Source of the DNA: Gymnorhina tibicen
Lineage: Eukaryota > Chordata > Aves > Passeriformes > Artamidae
Direction of reading: 5' to 3'
DNA: 64,000 nt
NCBI GenBank assembly: GCA_013399875.1
Contig: VXAZ01000263.1
Location: forward strand, 497,262-561,261
Positions 1-10,970 of the stretch are shown here, piece after piece. Position 1 is the stretch's first letter. Every line of letters starts with the position of its first letter. Under the pieces are notes generated by a model. The model was not told the DNA's origin and ran no database searches. It saw only the letters and a list, made by a program, of their open reading frames with translations. A program made the position numbers and the translations under genes.

Positions 1-1392
1 TTCAAAAAATATGTTTCCAATTTCTTTTTCTTTAGCTTCAGAAATGTCGTAATCAACTTTCTATGGAAAAATACTATTGGCTACATTTATTTCAGGTGTA
101 TCCCAGCAATGACAGCTGTGACGTGTTGTGAAGTAGAGAATGGGTTGTTCCACTCACTGTTGGCTTTTGTTTGGCCCTCTGACTCATAAGGAGCTTTTGA
201 TGTGTTTGTTTTCAAGTTGCAGTCCTCTTCTCTTCCTTCTTTTCCCAGTGCAATTTCTGTACACTTGCCTATTGATTTTCTTCTCTTCAATACTTTCCTT
301 CTGCATGAATATAAGGGTTTATATTCCTGTTGTATTTTCCCTGACTTTTCATCGCTGTCTTCACTGCCCTTCACTTTGTTGAACCCATTTACATCTCTGT
401 AAGGAGTGAGAGAGAAATAGCACCCTTCAGTGCCCCATTTGCTCATCTCATTGCACAGGTGTAAAAGACAAGATATGAGATTTTCAGGAATTAGGTCTGG
501 CTCAAGCTACCCAGGCATTGACTTATGCTTGCAATTTGAGGGTTAGAAAACACTGGAAACCGTCAATTTTCATGTTATGCAGTTGTGCAATGGGATGGAA
601 TAGCATAAAATCTTACTTTGATCCAGTCACTACTTATTTCTGTGCTATAACAAACTGAGCAAACGTGAATTTAAATGCAAGTTTGTAACTCCTGAATTGG
701 GCAGTATACGGTCTTTGAGATACCAGGTTTTGCTGCAAACAATTCATGCTACTCTGTAAATATTCTTTTGCTTGCAAACAATTCAGTCTTCTGTAGGTTC
801 GAAGGCATAGGTTAGTACTGTTGGTATGAAAAGGTTTTCACCTCAGCTGGCCATTCTTCCCTCATTACAAGGGCATTCATTTGCTCCCCTACCAATTTCT
901 GAGCTATGCAAATAACGACCTGATAGAAAAGTGGGAGTCTGTTCACTGTGATGGTTTAGAAACTGAGGTCACCAGCAATTGCTTTCAGAGCATGTGAAGT
1001 TTGTGTGGACATGGAGGATTGGGACCTGAGAGAGAAGATGGACAGCTGAGGAAGGCAATCACCACGACTCTTTGCTGGTAAACCATCTTTCCTGTGCTAT
1101 CAGATCCTTACATGTGTGTCTATTTTGAGATCATTAGTTATTTTGAGTTCATAAGTTATTCTGTCCATTTACCCAAGCTTCTATTCACAAATCCAGTGCA
1201 TCTCAAAGTTTTGGTTCGATACTGGTTTACTAGTAAAGTTATTACACTGAATCACTTAAAAAGCTTGAGAACTTTGCTCTCATACTGAGCTTGCACAGTG
1301 ACCTGAATGACATGTAAGGTTTTGTCCTGGTTTGAAATCTATCTGCAGTCTGCCTTTGGAGACACACTCAGACCTGGGTCCTGTGGCGTTCA
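1..1392. other. No gene seen; AT-rich unique sequence
   Basis: I recognise no gene or repeat here. Short open frames on both strands have no family resemblance and start and stop at random. A single octamer-type motif ATGCAAAT lies at 906-913. TGTGATGGTTTAG at 947-959 resembles the end of passerine ERVL LTRs and is discussed under findings. Confidence 0.6.
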
Positions 1393-1885
1393 CATAATGG
1401 TTGTGGTTGGACATCCCATAATGCATGTGGTTGGAAAGGGCCCCTGGAGCTCTTCTGCTTCAACCTCCCTGCTCAAGCAGGGCAGTCTAGAGGCTGCTGC
1501 CCAGGACTGTGTTTCCCTTCCAAGGAGGGAGGTTCCACCACCCCTCTGGGTGACCTGTGCCAGTGCTCAGTCACCCTCACAGGAAAAAAGGATTTCCTAA
1601 TCACAGAGATTTCCTAATCATAGAGAACCTTATGTGTTTCCATTTGTGCCCATCACCTCTTGTCCTGTCTCTGAGCACCACATAGAATATCCTGGCTCTG
1701 TCCTTTTTGCATCCTCCCTTCAGGTATTTGCAGACATTGATGAGATTCCCCTGAACCTTCTTTTTGAGGGCTAGACAGCCCCAGTTCTCTCAACATTTCC
1801 TCATAGCAGAGGTGCTCCATTTCTTTAATCCTCTTTACGGCACTTCTCTGGATTGTCTCCAGTAGCTCCAAATTCACAGTCACCT
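1393..1885 (-). mobile_element. CR1 retrotransposon, 5'-truncated, 3' part of ORF2 plus tail
   Basis: This is the 3' end of a chicken-repeat-1 non-LTR retrotransposon, inserted in minus orientation. Read on the minus strand from 1883, the translation has residues typical of the extreme C-terminal part of CR1 ORF2, including QRSAVKRIKEMEHLCYEEML and RELGLSS. The frame is then lost and the sequence runs into the 3' region. On the plus strand the 3' end shows the usual inverted signature, 'caacctccctgctcaagcag' at 1461-1480. The tail carries a 19-bp imperfect duplication (1393-1411 and 1417-1435, 17 of 19 alike), and the body a 17-bp tandem duplication at 1592-1625. Frameshifts and both duplications mark it as an old, dead copy. 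The 5' boundary near 1885 is approximate. It contains no promoter or reverse-transcriptase core, so it is a typical 5'-truncated insertion. Confidence 0.85.
1592..1625. repeat. 17-bp tandem duplication inside CR1
   Basis: Two adjacent copies of 'atttcctaatcacagag' (1592-1608 and 1609-1625) differ at one base. They lie in the CR1 3' region, so the duplication happened in or after this copy. Confidence 0.85.
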
Positions 1886-4800
1886 ACACATTTTTAGGGT
1901 AAAATTTAGCCCTGTGGCTTTTTTGTTTATTTATTTGTTTTAATAATTCTGGCTATTTCAGGAACACTTAAAGTGGAAAAGTAATGAGAAAAAAAGAATA
2001 TCTAATTTACTTTCAATTTCTTTTTTCCTGCTAGATCTGCTTAAGAGGTTGTGGTCTTCTAAGTCATTTAAGAAATGAACAAAGGAACAACTTATATGGG
2101 AGATTAATGAGTGTGAGGGACTTTGGTAATATGGCGGTAAGTACGATAGAAATGTTATAAATACCTAAAAAATCAGCACAGAGGAGTATGGGCAAAACTC
2201 CAAATGGTTGTCGCTGTTGTAAGATGGAAAATAAAACCCTTAATGGGCAAAACCTCTGCCTGTTATTGGTAAGAAGCACTAAAAGTAGCCATTCTTAGGA
2301 GCACTTGTGGTTGACTAGCACTTGTTATGCTACAGGAGAGGAGTAGTAGTCCTGAGGAAGAGGTTTTTCTTTGTCATATCAGCAGTTTTAAGTAGAGCAC
2401 AGATGCTTTATGCTTCCAGGCTTGGTTACATTAGATGTACTGAGCACAGTGCAGAGGACTTTTTTTTTTAAGTAAGAGATGTGCTGGGAATAAATACTGT
2501 GACTAGTGAAATTCTGCTTCTTTCATTTGTAAAAAAACACTGCCACTTTTCTCTTTTGCGTGTTTCCAATCAAGATAGGTGCAAAGTCAGATATTTTCCC
2601 AGAAGTCAAACAGGCCAGAGTGCACAATAGCAATTAAGTATTGTGTGTGCATGTGACTAATTAATTAGTGCCATAGGGAAACATATGTTTTGGCTTCTTC
2701 CTGGAGCCACTTACCACATGCCTGTGTTCTAAGGCAGAATGAGAAGCAGCCCCATGCTGAAGTAGGACTGTGTTACAAAACAACATGACAAAGAAGGAAG
2801 GATGTGCTGACCAAGCCAATGGGTACAGCTACAACAAAGGAAAAACGTATCTAGGAAACTTCTGCACTGAAATAAAAGCTCAAGCTGCCTTCAAGTGACA
2901 GCTTCAAATCATAGGTGCATATGTTTTTTTTAATTAATGCACAATGCTTAAACATATTCAGCCTATGGTGGAAAAAAGCATATAACTTACTTTTAATAAC
3001 CCCATCAAAGTGGGAATGGAGATAAGTTTTGATACTTCCATTTTTGCTTCGTTTGAATTCATATTCCTGTATTTATAGTGTCACTTTAATTCACTCCATG
3101 CTCAGTCCTGAACTGTGGCTTACATGCTTGCCTTTGCAGCCTCAAAACACCCATTTCTCCTGAGAAGGACTCTCAGCAAAACTGAGCAAATGTTTTATTC
3201 AGAATCAGTATTATGATATGCAATGGGCTTTTGGCCAGGTTGCTTTCAAACAGTCAGTAAAGATACAAGTCTAGGCTCACCAGCTGACCCAGGGGTTGGG
3301 GTTTACTCCCTTCTGCACTTCCAGATACAGCAGAGACTTCCCAGTTCTTCCTCACTTTTAGAGGATGCAGAGATGGTCCCTTCACCAGTCTTTATTCTGC
3401 GGGTGTTTCATCATCCTTGGAATCTTGTCTCCTTGAACGATGCTTCTGAAAAAGAAGCTCAGTTGCAGGAGTCAGGTACAGTTGGTCTTGGTTACATCTG
3501 CCATGTAAATTATTTTTCAAGCAGCATTAAAAATAGCATTTTCTCAGTCACTGAGAATGTGGACAGAGTTCAGCTGAAGCTTGGTAACCGAATGTTGGCA
3601 GAAACTTTGTGCCATATTCATTGAATATTTGCACAAGCCGGGATTATGTCAGTAACAATAGCACAAATTTGTAAGTTAAATACAGGAATGCCTCCTAGCA
3701 AATGACAGAGTGACTGGTAATGCCTTCTAATTCTGTGATTTGCTTCAAACTTAGGTATTATCTTACCCACCTCCTGACGTGAAGATGTGGCAAGCACAAG
3801 TATGTTTAAAATAAATAAATCCCTTCAGAATTCTTTATGCTTCCATTTCCACCTTGCATGAATACACCTCACCAAATACATTGCTACTCTATGATGTTTC
3901 TTTCAGACCTAAATGAACAGGATTTTAAAAACTTTAGCATGGCTTTATGGCAAGAATATTCATGAATACAAATCTATAGTTTGCTCACACTTAGCATAAT
4001 CCAGGTACACATTTTTCCTATGCATTCATTCATGGGAAACATAACACAGATGAAAATCCCATATAGAATCACGGTTTTTATATTTGACCATCTGTGCTTC
4101 TTGCTGCCAAGAAAATGTCCTTTGCCTTTGCACCTATCATTTTATTGACACTCTTGGCAGGTGCGGCTTTTACAACCATTTTATTATTTTACTTACTTTT
4201 AGTCCTTGTCTCCCCTCTTTAGGCCCTCTTAGATGGAAATATTTAAAGAATATGCTCCCCTATTTCCTGCTGCTTTCTTGAAACAGAGCATTCTGTTCAC
4301 TCATTTTGTTTCTCATCACGACAGATGCCGTCCCCTCTGGCTTTTCTGCTTCCACCTTGTGGCTTGTTAAGATTGCTGCTTTAAACTTGAGCACTCCTCA
4401 TTTCTCCCCCACCTCCTGTGCACAAACTTTGGGGATCTGTTTATCCAGCAGCCGGCCTGCTGAAGCTGTGGATCTCCGGGGATCACCCCTCTGCATTAGC
4501 AGTCATCTTCATGTCTGCCCATGGCAACTGTGCTGGTTTCAGCCGGAATGTGGCTCTGCCCTGATCTCCCTGCCAAAAAGGGCGGCAGCTTAGTCACAGC
4601 TGAAAGACCCAGCACAAAGAAGGAAACAAGGACTGGCCATCAGTGCCTAGAATTGACCCTTACTTCTGTTTCTGGGTTTGTGGAGGGGCTTTCTGTGTTT
4701 TTGTGAGCACAACCCACCTGGATAACCCAGAGGAAGCCCAGCTCAGGCAATGACCAGTTCTTCCCAGGAAAGATACTCATCATCTTTCTGGTGGGGACCT

Positions 4801-6430
4801 CTCTCCTCCAAAGGAGGGGTCTCTGGATGTGTCTCGAGTGGCATGTCACTGTCTAATTCCCACATTGCCCTTCCAAGGACGGACAAGGATGCCTGATGGC
4901 TTCTGAGGGCTGGCTTTGCTGGTGGCTGCCACGGGTCAGCCCAGGTGTGGTGCTGGGCAGAGATGACTCTGACCAAGCTGCACTGGGTAGGGTTTGTGCC
5001 CATCTGGAAGTCTGGTCCTTAAGGTCAAGCTCTGAGCCACCCCCACCCCTTGGCTTTTCACGTGCAAAGTGCTGCTAATTATGCTCTTCAGCTTTCATTT
5101 CTACTTCCAAATTCTGTTGGCAGGGCACTGCCTTATGCATTTTAAGATGAGCCTCAAGAAGGTATTAATAATACTACATGAAGGTGCTGGACATAATCAG
5201 GAAAGGCCTTGGCTTTCTTTCAAAGAATTAAAATTCAGTTTTGATCCAAACCCACAGTTGGTACTTACAAAATCATCATGAATAAAGTTGCCCAAACTCT
5301 GATCCATATACATTCCTGTACTCTTTCTTCTTACGTCTGTAATCAGAGGGATGTAACAAATGGGTAAACAATTTGTCACATCTTTAATAAACTGGACAAA
5401 AGAAAAATCAAGATCATGTTCCAAATCCATTTAACAAAAACTCATCAAATTATTTAGTGTAATTGTGGTCTCCTGGATTTTGATTTGTTGCCAGACTATA
5501 TTATTTAATGCACTCAGAAATGAAGAATTGGTATTCCAGTGGCACAATGTATCAGAGCAACATCAAAGACATTTATAGCTTGTGTGACTGAGTTGCACAT
5601 GAGTTTCAAGAAAATATTCTGTTTAAACACACTTAGTTGTGGGGTTTTTTTATATTGAGCATTATCAGGGATAACAATATTTCTTTGGAGGCAGATGACT
5701 ATCCAGAAACATAATTAATCATGATTATTTATGCCATACCTAATTATCAGGAAATAGCCCCAGGGATACACTTCAGTTATATTTCAGAACCTTCAGAATA
5801 TAATGACTTTGCTTTGCATTAAATATTCTTTCCATACTCTTTAAGAAGTTTAGAATGTATTTATAAAAAAAAAATAAGGTCACAGGGATAGAAATAAATA
5901 ATATGCAAGCAAATAATGAAAATATGTGCATTTGTGGAAGTTCTGAGTTACTATGAGGAACTACAATAATTTAATTCTCTCCATAATTAGGTAAAAGAAA
6001 TAGCTTTCTACTGTATTTTTTAATATGTGAGCACACTAGCATAACAGCAAGGACTTTAAACCATAGACCTTTTAAAATTCTGTTAATGTGGTGCAAAGTG
6101 GATTAAAAGTTGGAAAAAATACAATGCTACCTAAGGGTTTGAATTCTCAAGGACTTTTCATTTGTAAATTTTGAAAGCTATTTTTCGGTGAGAACCTTTC
6201 ATATTCTAAGGAGTTTTATAGCTTCTGGTGTTGCTGCAAAAATATTTAGATGCATTTCTGTCTTATTATTTATAACCCATTGTGTGTAATTAAAGCATTA
6301 AACAGGAGTTGTAAAATTAGGTAGGCAACGTACATGAGTATGTATGTCTGTAATTTACATTCCTGGTTGTTAACAATATTGAATACCTTTAAAATGAAGA
6401 AAGGATAAGACTCAATATAAGACCTCAAAA
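1886..6430. other. No gene seen; unique sequence with a GC-richer patch
   Basis: I recognise no gene, RNA or clear repeat. The stretch is AT-rich except about 4300-5070, which is GC-richer and has several overlapping short open frames on both strands. None of these has a signal peptide, known motif or believable exon structure. TGTGCTGGTTTCAGCCGG at 4529-4546 recalls the first bases of a passerine LTR, but the likeness stops there. Confidence 0.55.
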
Positions 6431-6432
6431 CA

Positions 6433-6467
6433 TGCACACACTTGTGGACCTAAGATATAATTTTATT
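6433..6467 (-). other. Candidate polyadenylation site, minus strand
   Basis: On the minus strand AATAAA (plus coordinates 6462-6467) is followed about 20 nt downstream by a GT-rich stretch, CCACAAGTGTGTGCAT, covering 6432-6447. That is the usual arrangement of a vertebrate cleavage and polyadenylation site. A second AATAAA lies upstream at 6522-6527. The CpG-richer patch at 6575-7200 would be its 3' UTR or a terminal non-coding exon. No coding exon could be linked to it, so it may be a lncRNA end, an old retrocopy or chance. Confidence 0.3.
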
Positions 6468-6555
6468 GAAGGGCATACCACACAACAAAGTCATTCCTGT
6501 TTTCATTTGAAAACCTGGACATTTATTTTTACAAAAATAAGGTGTTTTTCCCTTG

Positions 6556-6571
6556 TTTTTTTTTTTTTTTT
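6556..6571. repeat. Poly(T) run of 16
   Basis: Sixteen consecutive T on the plus strand, followed by 'ataaaaaag'. Read on the minus strand it is a poly(A) run, but no target-site duplication or recognisable retrocopy was found beside it. Confidence 0.9.
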
Positions 6572-6574
6572 ATA

Positions 6575-7200
6575 AAAAAGACAACAACATATTTTCAGCA
6601 CCGCTATAGCCAGAGGCTGTTTTTGGGAACATGGTTCTTGCGTAACAGATTTGCAGAACTATGCTGGAATGCATGTCATTATACTGTCTGGGTAAGGAGG
6701 CTGGGGGGGTGGGTTGGCTTTGGGGATTTTATTTTTTTTGCTTGGGTCGTGCTTAGGAAAGTTATGTATGTCCAGGCAGTATATTTAGTTATTGTATTAG
6801 CTGATAGAATACGAGCTTGGAGGTACTCATTCCGTACAGCCTTTTAGTGTGTGTGCTTAACGTTGAAGTTGGAGCTCCCGACCTCAGTTCGGGTGGTTAC
6901 GGTGATGTCTGTAGTTAAACACGGCTTGTGCCAGCACCACAAGCTCAGCACAGCTCCTGCCGAGCAGACCCACGCTGCCTTCAGTGAATGCCCGGGAGCT
7001 GTCATGGAGCGAGTGCTGATCTCTGGGGTCTGGCAGGAGTGCTCTAGGGTCTCCGTAGTTTCACTCCTCAGACCTAACCTCACACAGGTCCCATGGACTT
7101 TGGGATCGGGTTTCAGTAACGCTCCTGCCGTGGCTTGTCTGTGATTTAGCTAACCAGAGGCGAGGTGCCCTGGCAGCCACATCACTGCTGTACTTAATGC
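6575..7200. other. CpG-richer patch without recognised gene
   Basis: This patch is richer in G+C and CpG than its neighbours, most clearly at 6850-7190. Open frames on both strands are at most about 100 codons and resemble no family I know. It lies just upstream, in minus-strand terms, of the candidate poly(A) site at 6433-6467. A terminal exon or 3' UTR of a minus-strand transcript is the reading I would test first. A decayed mobile element is the alternative. Confidence 0.35.
6703..6725 (+). other. G-rich tract with quadruplex potential
   Basis: A run of seven G is followed by GGG and GGGG runs within 23 bases. This gives four runs of three or more G with loops of 1, 1 and about 8 nt. It is the densest G cluster in this AT-rich area. 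Confidence 0.45.
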
Positions 7201-7753
7201 CCGTACCCTGGTTTTAATGTCCATGTGGTTTGTGACACAGTTTTGAAACCTCTGCAGGGTTTGTCTTTACAAAACCCTCATTACAGTGAATTTAGAGGAT
7301 TATTCTCTTCATTAAATTATTCAACCTGCTTAAATATTAAGAAGAAAATAATAGATAATAATAATGGATATTATTTTTAAATGCTTAGAAGGAATGCCTC
7401 TTGTTAAAGTTCAAAGTCAGGAATCTCCTTTTAACACTGGGCAGACAAATGTAGAGATTTGCTAGAATTTAGAGACAGCCCTGTAATGACAGCACAATGT
7501 TTATCTAAGCCAGTGGTGAAAAACAATGTGTACACTTGAACTGCCACCCTATGTCTCCTGTGAATAATCATATGGGAAACTGAATGTTACCTGGTGAAGT
7601 ATTTCCTTAATAAATGTCTGATTTTTTCCTATCTTCTATCCCAAATTTTTATTCTCTGCTTTCTTCGTAGCCTCAGATGGACTATTTGTTTTTGTTTTGT
7701 TTTTTACCTATTATTTGAAAGAGCATTAGCAGAGAAGACAAAGAATTTTGGTA

Positions 7754-7797
7754 ATTGGACATTCAGTTAATTAAACCAACTAACACTGAATGCCAAT
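7754..7797. other. Inverted repeat / stem-loop
   Basis: The left arm ATTGGACATTCAGT (7754-7767) pairs with ACTGAATGCCAAT (7785-7797). The stem is 13 bp with one bulged A, and the loop is 17 nt. Outside it an internal loop is followed by a further AATT/AATT pairing. It is too short for a normal microRNA precursor. Confidence 0.6.
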
Positions 7798-10700
7798 GTT
7801 ATGAATTGATGGCTTTCCCTTGGCATTTTCTTCTTGTAAATTTATCCACTTCCATGAGATTTCTGAGCATCGCTGTCTAAGTGTGCACTGCTTCTTGATG
7901 CTGATGGACAGAAGCAACCTTCCTTTAATAAGGCACTAAGGTGGAAACAGTAATCTAGTGACTTTTCAGAGAATATTAAATGTTTCATTTTAATTTTTTC
8001 CTCCCAATATACCAGCCCCCAAAGGCAAACCCTAAGAAAGACGCAGTGAAACTTATTTGTCTGATGTTGATTCAGTTTACACCGAGGTGAGTTCAGGTAC
8101 TTCCCTGAGCAAATTCCCTGAAGCAGTCAGTGGTTGAGGTGAGAAGCTATCCATCTCCAAAAGGCTTAGGGGAGTTCAGCTGCCAGCAGCATGTGGGAAA
8201 TGAAAAGACAAAGGAAAAAAAGGAAGAGAATTTAGGAAAGAGAAAGTGATCTTCATCTAATCTTAACATCCTATTTTTTCCAGAAGGAGCCATCTTGTGT
8301 TTGAGTCTAAACACCTTCCCTACCACCCCATGGCTGGTTTCATCCAAAGCTTCTGCATAAATTCCTGGGCCAGGCCAGACACCTCAGCTTTCACCACATC
8401 TACCTTCCCCAGGCTGAAAGATATTCCTTTCCTAAGCAGCCTCCACTGATTTGAAATGTGTGCTGTAGCCACCAGAAAGCCTCAGCTCAGTTCTGGCTAG
8501 AGAGGAATGCTGGGCAGGACAGCTGTGAGGGAGAGGAGTCTGCCAAGCTGGGAAAAGTGGACACTGAAGATCTGAATTTTCTGAAGTTTTGATCTGGCAT
8601 GCTGAGAAAAATGGGAGAGGTCAGGGCTGCTTTTCCCAAAGACACAGTGGAAGAAGGGGATTATTATTTTATGCATGGTGCACATGAAACAATCCACAAC
8701 AGAAGTTTTTGATGAGGCAGACATGGAATGCTTTAGATAAATCTTTTCCTCAAAGAGAAATTCTCAGTCTTGTTCTAGTGTTGCTGGTAGGAGCCTATGG
8801 CACATCCTCTAGTGGAAACAAATACACACTGCCTTCCACCGAAGGTTTTGGAAGAAATTAGGCATTTTTTTTTCCCTAGAAGCCCTGTTTGCCTTTATGT
8901 GGAATCATGAAGGCAGCTTCTGCATTGTTAAAAGAAATTATTCCTTGACCATTTATTTTTCTCACCTTGTATTTATTATTTTACACCTCCTCTATCTCCC
9001 AAGGTTTTTTCTGCAGGAGGAGAGATTTGGCTTATGGCGTTCATCATGTGTAATTGATTTCTGTGGTTGTAGACCCTGGAGTGAGACTTCAATGAGAAAT
9101 CCACTCCAAGCATAAGCTGGGAAAATAATCTCCTTTCTTTCAAAAAACTGCAAGCTCAGTAGGGAAATAACGACAAAGTTCTGGCAAATACTCTGCTGTT
9201 TGTATACATACTGTTTCCTGGAGTTTTATTTCAAATTTTTCCAGAGTGGAAGGCCGTCTTTTATCAGACAGTTCTCTCCTCCAGTCTTGCCAAGCCACTG
9301 CAGAATAGATGAACTATTTCTAAATTACTGTCTATTCAAATTGTTTGAAAACCTATTAAAATACTACATACACAATTTGGAGATAATTTTAAATTCTTTA
9401 TGGAACCTATTTGCAATTGCTGAGGCTCAGAAACAATCCAAAGGAAAAATGCTTTTCTACGGTACCGAGTTGCATATTTTTTACAGCCATATTAACCACT
9501 GTAGATAATCTCCTCATATTTGAATATTCAGTGCACAGTAAAGACATCTGTACAGGTATCCATTGTACAACCATCCCAAAGGAAGGAAATAGGGAAGCTT
9601 ATAGAAATGAGTACCTTTGTACCATTGCTGTGTTTTTCTGCCTTGTCTTAAATTCAGTAATGACCTTGGTTTATTTGCACTAGTGCATGGCAATAACAGC
9701 CTTGACCTGCAGCCATGCCAGTTCCCTCAGGACATCTGGAATGTGTAGGCTGTCTCATCTGGAACCTGGAGGTCACAGAGCTCCCCTGTCTCAGAAACCA
9801 TTGCCATAGGACAAGTCCTCAGAGGGCCTGAGCATCGCATTGCCAGGGTCCCCCAACTTCACTGTTCGTGTACCCCCAAACTGAAGTGTCCACACCAGTG
9901 TACAGATGTTCCACAGGTGAATGGACTCTGTGCCCTTTATAAAAAGGCACATACAGGTTTCTCTGGATGAACCCTCATTTAGCCTATAGAAGTCCTCTGA
10001 TCCTGTAGGATTTCTGTGTCATTTTACAGATTTTTCTGTCAGGACTTAGTAATGGTGATACACTTTCATACTTGACTGTGTTTCCACTTGCCTGCCCAAC
10101 ACACCCCTAGTTGTCTGGCCACTACAGACACCTCAACTGTAAAAATAAAAGAGAAGCGGTGATCTCTACCAATGGCAGCTGAAAATTTCTTCAGGAAACT
10201 TGCAGATAACAGGGCCATGAATATGAAGGTAATTAAGGATGACCTCTACATCCATGCTACATGTGAGAATATGAAGACATCCATCAGTACCCTGACTTTT
10301 CTTAGTTGATAGCTGACTTGACTTCTTTGCTGAGGTATGTAATATTTTCCATTTTTTTTTCCCTTTGCAACAGGGGAGGCTCATTTTATGACATCAAAAA
10401 ATACATGAAAATATTTTTTTCATTTCAATAACAAAAACCAAGCATACTGGAAAAAAAATAGACATTTTTAATAAACCTTTCCCTTTAAAAAATCTTTTAA
10501 AATGTTAATTTCCATTAAATATTAATTTGGAAGTATTTTTCTGATTTATGTAGAAGGAATAACAGTCTTTTATAAGGTTCTCAGATTAGAATTTAAAAAT
10601 CCTGGTTTGGGTAAAACGAAACATTATATTAAGTGATTTCTTTTATTTTTGAACTGTTTGATTCACTGCAAATTGTCATCAAAATGTCAAGAACAGCAGC

Positions 10701-10930
10701 AGCAAGAACATCAAAGACAAGCAGCTAGAAGAGTTATCTGCCTAAAGCTGTTTAGACAGGAAAGTGTCTTTATTTCTAGGGTGTCTAGACTAGGTTTTCA
10801 GTCTCTTTTTTCTTACCTTTTATGCACTCATTAACAGTTGCTTATTTTGCTAAAGAAGTCGAAATGCTGGTTTTTCTTTCTATTACTCTTTTGTATTGTT
10901 AAATGCAAAACAAAACAAATCAATAATTCT

Positions 10931-10970
10931 GTCTGCTGTTAAATAGATCTAGACTCTGTTAACAGTAGAC
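10931..10970. other. Inverted repeat / stem-loop
   Basis: GTCTGCTGTTAA (10931-10942) pairs with TTAACAGTAGAC (10959-10970). All 12 positions pair if one G-T wobble is allowed, around a 16-nt loop that contains AGATCT. A few such structures are expected by chance in 64 kb. Confidence 0.6.

Noticed and set aside
4529..4650. TGTGCTGGTTTCAGCCGG, like the start of a passerine LTR
   Set aside because: The similarity ends after about 20 bases and no second end or target duplication is seen.
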